Source: Thiocapsa sp035467215 (GTDB lineage Bacteria > Pseudomonadota > Gammaproteobacteria > Chromatiales > Chromatiaceae). From it: DNA of 16,211 nt. The notes under the pieces are model-generated. The model was not told the origin of the DNA and searched no databases. It was given only the letters and a program-made list of their open reading frames with translations. A program made the position numbers and the translations under genes. How positions within the stretch are numbered: the stretch's first letter is position 1; each line of letters opens with the position of its first letter. The DNA lies in the NCBI RefSeq assembly GCF_035467215.1, contig NZ_DATITZ010000122.1, positions 1 to 16,211 on the forward strand. Direction: 5' to 3'. Below are positions 14,051 to 16,211 of this stretch, piece after piece.

Positions 14051-15463
14051 GCTTTCGAGTTCAGCGCCCGTCGGCGGATCGAAACGAGCGGATGACCACT
14101 GAAGGTTGGATTCGGCTTCTTCCAAACGATGATTGAGATCCGCAGGCGCTTCGAATAGGAACGCCTGCCCGGCCTTCCGCTTGGACAGTAGACCCAGCTC
14201 GACCAGTTGCAGCAGATCCGAACGGGCGGTTTGGTAGACGACAGCGTGGTTTTGGCGGTGCCCCTCGATGGTATAAACGGAGCTCGGGTGGCGGAGTGCG
14301 TGACGGATGAGTTCCAGCTGGCGGTGATTGAGGCGTTCGCGCAGCCGCGCGGAGCCTTGAAGCATCGCTTCAACGACCTTCGTCTCGCCGGCCTTGCGCC
14401 GCAGATAGGCATGCAGTCCGTCCATGGCTGCGACGATGGTTTCCAGTTGATGGATCAGAAAATAGGTGACGTCTGACTCGTCGGTTTCGGTGAAGAGGTA
14501 GGCGCGGGCGTACTGTGCCGGGGCCTTCTTCAGGATGCTGGAGATCGAGACGAATTCGAGCAGCCCGTATCCCTGCGAGAGTGCAGACCAGTAAAAAAGT
14601 GCGCGGGCGACCCGGCCGTTGCCGTCGACGAAGGGATGATCATAGGCAAGCGCGAAGTGCAGCAGGATGGCGCGGATGATTGGCGGCACGAAGGGGTCAG
14701 TGTCGCGCGCGTTCGCAACATCGCAGAGGCGCTCCAACCGCGCGGGAAGCTCGTCGGCATGCGGCGGAACATGAAGAACGCGCCGGTCTCGGTGATCGAC
14801 AATATCGATGTGCTCGTCGGCTCGCCGCAGGCGTCCGGCCGCGGTGGGATCGTCCAGCGTGTCGCGAGTCAGAACGCTGTGGAGCTTAAGGATGGCTTCA
14901 GGCGTCAGCGGTTCCCCGACGCGCTGGGAGATGGAGCGCATCGCCTGGAAGTTGTTGAAGATCATCGTCTCGCTCTTGTCCCTCGGACGGCGTCCGTGGC
15001 GAAGCATCTCCTTTGCGACTTGCCGGGTAGTCGAGGCGCCTTCCAGTTGGCTGGAATTGATAGCCTCCTCGATCAGCGAGCGGGTCAGATAGCTGTCGCG
15101 TTGCTCGGGGTTCGCGATCGGTGCCTCGAGTCGGATCTGTCCCGAGGCGTCCCGGTCGATGCGGTGCAACAGTGCGAGGATCGGGTCGACGAGGGCGAAG
15201 ACGAAAGGCTTCCCCGTCTTGTCCGTGAATGGCGTGTTTTTGTAAAGCAGGCGTCGCGCGGCTTTGACCGAAAACCACCAGTCCTCGGTGCGGAGATCAG
15301 TGGGCGGCTGGCGGCGCCGCAGCTCATCCCAGTGCAAATAGCGCCCGTTCGGGGCAGGTCCCGAAGGGTTGCGAAGCAGTTTGGCAAGTTGCGCGCTGCC
15401 GCCTGTTTCGACGATGGATCGCAACAGGGTGTCCGTATCGGGTGGCGACATCGGGATTTTCAT
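14048..15463 (-). CDS. Fic-domain protein (probable AMP-transferase) with C-terminal winged helix
   Basis: Fic proteins usually transfer AMP from ATP to a hydroxyl of a target protein. The 471 aa (from ATG 15463) contain the full catalytic motif HPFVDGNGRVAR (about 276-287), with catalytic His and both glycines and arginines. Upstream is the auto-inhibitory motif SSQLEG ((S/T)xxxE(G/N), about 137-142), within the same chain as in class II Fic proteins, so the enzyme should be self-restrained. The N-terminus (WFSVKAARRLLYKNTPFTDK) fits the Fic_N type domain. The C-terminus (about 375-455, LNHRQLELIRHALRHPSSVY through LLQLVELGLLSKRKAGQAFL) looks like a winged helix-turn-helix that could bind DNA. 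A GTG at 15484 is a possible longer start. It is inserted antisense between cbbQ and cbbO, a sign of acquisition. The target is unknown. Confidence 0.94.
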   Translation of the reverse strand: MKIPMSPPDTDTLLRSIVETGGSAQLAKLLRNPSGPAPNGRYLHWDELRRRQPPTDLRTEDWWFSVKAARRLLYKNTPFTDKTGKPFVFALVDPILALLHRIDRDASGQIRLEAPIANPEQRDSYLTRSLIEEAINSSQLEGASTTRQVAKEMLRHGRRPRDKSETMIFNNFQAMRSISQRVGEPLTPEAILKLHSVLTRDTLDDPTAAGRLRRADEHIDIVDHRDRRVLHVPPHADELPARLERLCDVANARDTDPFVPPIIRAILLHFALAYDHPFVDGNGRVARALFYWSALSQGYGLLEFVSISSILKKAPAQYARAYLFTETDESDVTYFLIHQLETIVAAMDGLHAYLRRKAGETKVVEAMLQGSARLRERLNHRQLELIRHALRHPSSVYTIEGHRQNHAVVYQTARSDLLQLVELGLLSKRKAGQAFLFEAPADLNHRLEEAESNLQWSSARFDPPTGAELES

Positions 15464-15487
15464 GGAGCGAGGAATCCTTCGCACGAA

Positions 15488-15525
15488 CTACTAATTTAGT
15501 AGCGATTAGTACCAAATTAGTACCA
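15488..15525. promoter_or_regulatory. TTAGTA operator-like array upstream of fic
   Basis: Just upstream of the fic start lie a perfect 15-bp palindrome CTACTAA-T-TTAGTAG (15488-15502) and two direct repeats ATTAGTACCA (15505-15514 and 15516-15525). TTAGTA thus occurs three times at 15496, 15506 and 15517, spaced 10 and 11 bp, so the copies lie on one face of the helix. The AT-rich motif stands out from the GC-rich surroundings. The most economical reading is an operator for a winged-helix regulator, possibly the Fic protein itself. This is inferred. Confidence 0.65.
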
Positions 15526-15576
15526 GCAGTGATAGCCCGTCACCGGGTATGACAACCTTCGATCCGGGATAGCGCC

Positions 15577-16211
15577 ATGAGCATCGACTTCACCGAATAC
15601 CTCTCCTGCCTCAAGGCCGACGCGGATCACCCGCACACCCAAGCGCTCGAAGCGAGCTATCACGAAGCCGCGCGCGTGATGTCGCCGCTCGGGCTGGAGC
15701 ATTACCTCACCGGCATCAAGGCGATGTGCGGCTTGAACAAGGGCGCGGATCTGGTCCTGACCTATGTGCAGGAGATGCCGCGGGTCGCCAAGGAGGTGGG
15801 CGAGGACATCACCCCCGAGGTGGTGAGTGCGCTGATGAAACTGGCCTCCCACACCTCAGGAACGGTGGTGGCGCTGATCATGTCCAGCATGCCGCTGGCC
15901 GCGAGCCGACTGGGGGATGCGGAGGTGCTGCGCGGTTATCTCAACCTGCTGCATCAGCTCTCGGGCAAGTCGCCGCGCGGCCTGCGCCCGATGATGGAGA
16001 ACATGGACGAGCTGCTCGCCAAGCTCACGCTCGGCGGTCTGCGCCGCTGGGCGCTCTGGGGCGCTCAGGCCCATGCGCGCGATCTCGACGGCCAGATGGC
16101 CTATTTCGGGCTTCAGACCGAGTCCTCGCGCGCGGTCCTGCAGAAGGAACGGCGCGGGACCCTGTTTGTGGACAATCAGCGCAAGCTCAACTTTTATCTC
16201 CGCGCACTCTG
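15577..16211 (+). CDS. cbbO: RuBisCO activase partner CbbO, 3' end beyond window
   Basis: CbbO is the von Willebrand A domain partner that links the CbbQ hexamer to RuBisCO for reactivation. Only the first 211 codons are visible, with no stop before the edge. Conserved N-terminal segments match the family: EASYHEAARVMSPLGLEHYL, VQEMPRVAKEVGEDITPEVV, LRGYLNLLHQLSGKSPRGLR, LLAKLTLGGLRRWALWGAQA, and ERRGTLFVDNQRKLNFYLRA. The VWA domain with its metal motif would lie further right. ATG 15577 has GGGA about 8 nt upstream. A short frame at 15549 ends at once and is ignored. The gene is separated from cbbQ by two repeats and an antisense fic gene, so it probably needs its own promoter or read-through. 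Confidence 0.93.
   Translation, partial: MSIDFTEYLSCLKADADHPHTQALEASYHEAARVMSPLGLEHYLTGIKAMCGLNKGADLVLTYVQEMPRVAKEVGEDITPEVVSALMKLASHTSGTVVALIMSSMPLAASRLGDAEVLRGYLNLLHQLSGKSPRGLRPMMENMDELLAKLTLGGLRRWALWGAQAHARDLDGQMAYFGLQTESSRAVLQKERRGTLFVDNQRKLNFYLRAL

Noticed and set aside
14636..15499. 287-codon plus-strand frame opposite fic
   Set aside because: The minus strand encodes a complete Fic protein with its motif HPFVDGNGR. The plus frame has no recognisable features.

Overview
The window looks like a chromosomal segment of a GC-rich, autotrophic gammaproteobacterium, most likely a purple sulfur bacterium of the Chromatiaceae (Thiocapsa/Allochromatium-like). The basis is a form IA, non-carboxysomal RuBisCO cluster of the type cbbR-cbbL-cbbS-cbbQ-cbbO, the codon usage, and the sequence feel of the CbbR, RuBisCO and DUF945 proteins. 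The genus is an inference, because no search could be run.

Left part (1-5417, + strand): three genes of a Wadjet (JetABCD/EptABCD) SMC-type anti-plasmid defence operon. They are the 3' part of jetB (MukE-like, DUF4194), a complete jetC (SMC/MukB-like ATPase) and a complete jetD (DUF3322 plus DUF2220, Toprim-like nuclease). jetA would lie just left of the window. Unusually, jetB and jetC are separated by about 200 bp that contain a miniature DUF29-family reading frame. It keeps only the first and last motifs of that family and runs into the start of jetC. Two related stem-loops follow jetD.

Middle part (5568-10774, - strand): a run of co-oriented genes, read from right to left. These are cbbR (LysR-type regulator), an unassigned polytopic membrane protein, dxs (first enzyme of the MEP isoprenoid pathway) and a DUF945/YdgA-like protein whose start overlaps the dxs stop. 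cbbR diverges from the RuBisCO genes across an AT-rich control region with two adjacent perfect palindromes.

Right part (10979-16211, mostly + strand): cbbL and cbbS encode form IA RuBisCO, cbbQ encodes an AAA+ RuBisCO activase subunit, and cbbO encodes its partner (cut by the window edge). CbbR controls the operon, CbbL/S fix CO2, and CbbQ/CbbO remove inhibitory sugar phosphates from RuBisCO. RNA-level elements separate the genes: a 32-nt-arm inverted repeat built of heptamers lies between cbbL and cbbS, and a 12-bp hairpin plus a strong intrinsic terminator lie between cbbS and cbbQ. Between cbbQ and cbbO, normally neighbours, sit about 1.7 kb of foreign-looking DNA. This holds two adjacent palindrome-bounded repeats of about 85 bp and, on the opposite strand, a Fic-domain AMP-transferase-like gene with its own operator-like array of TTAGTA motifs.

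No tRNA, rRNA, CRISPR array or transposase gene was seen. No stretch longer than 300 bases lacks a gene. Every intergenic space of note is described as a feature.
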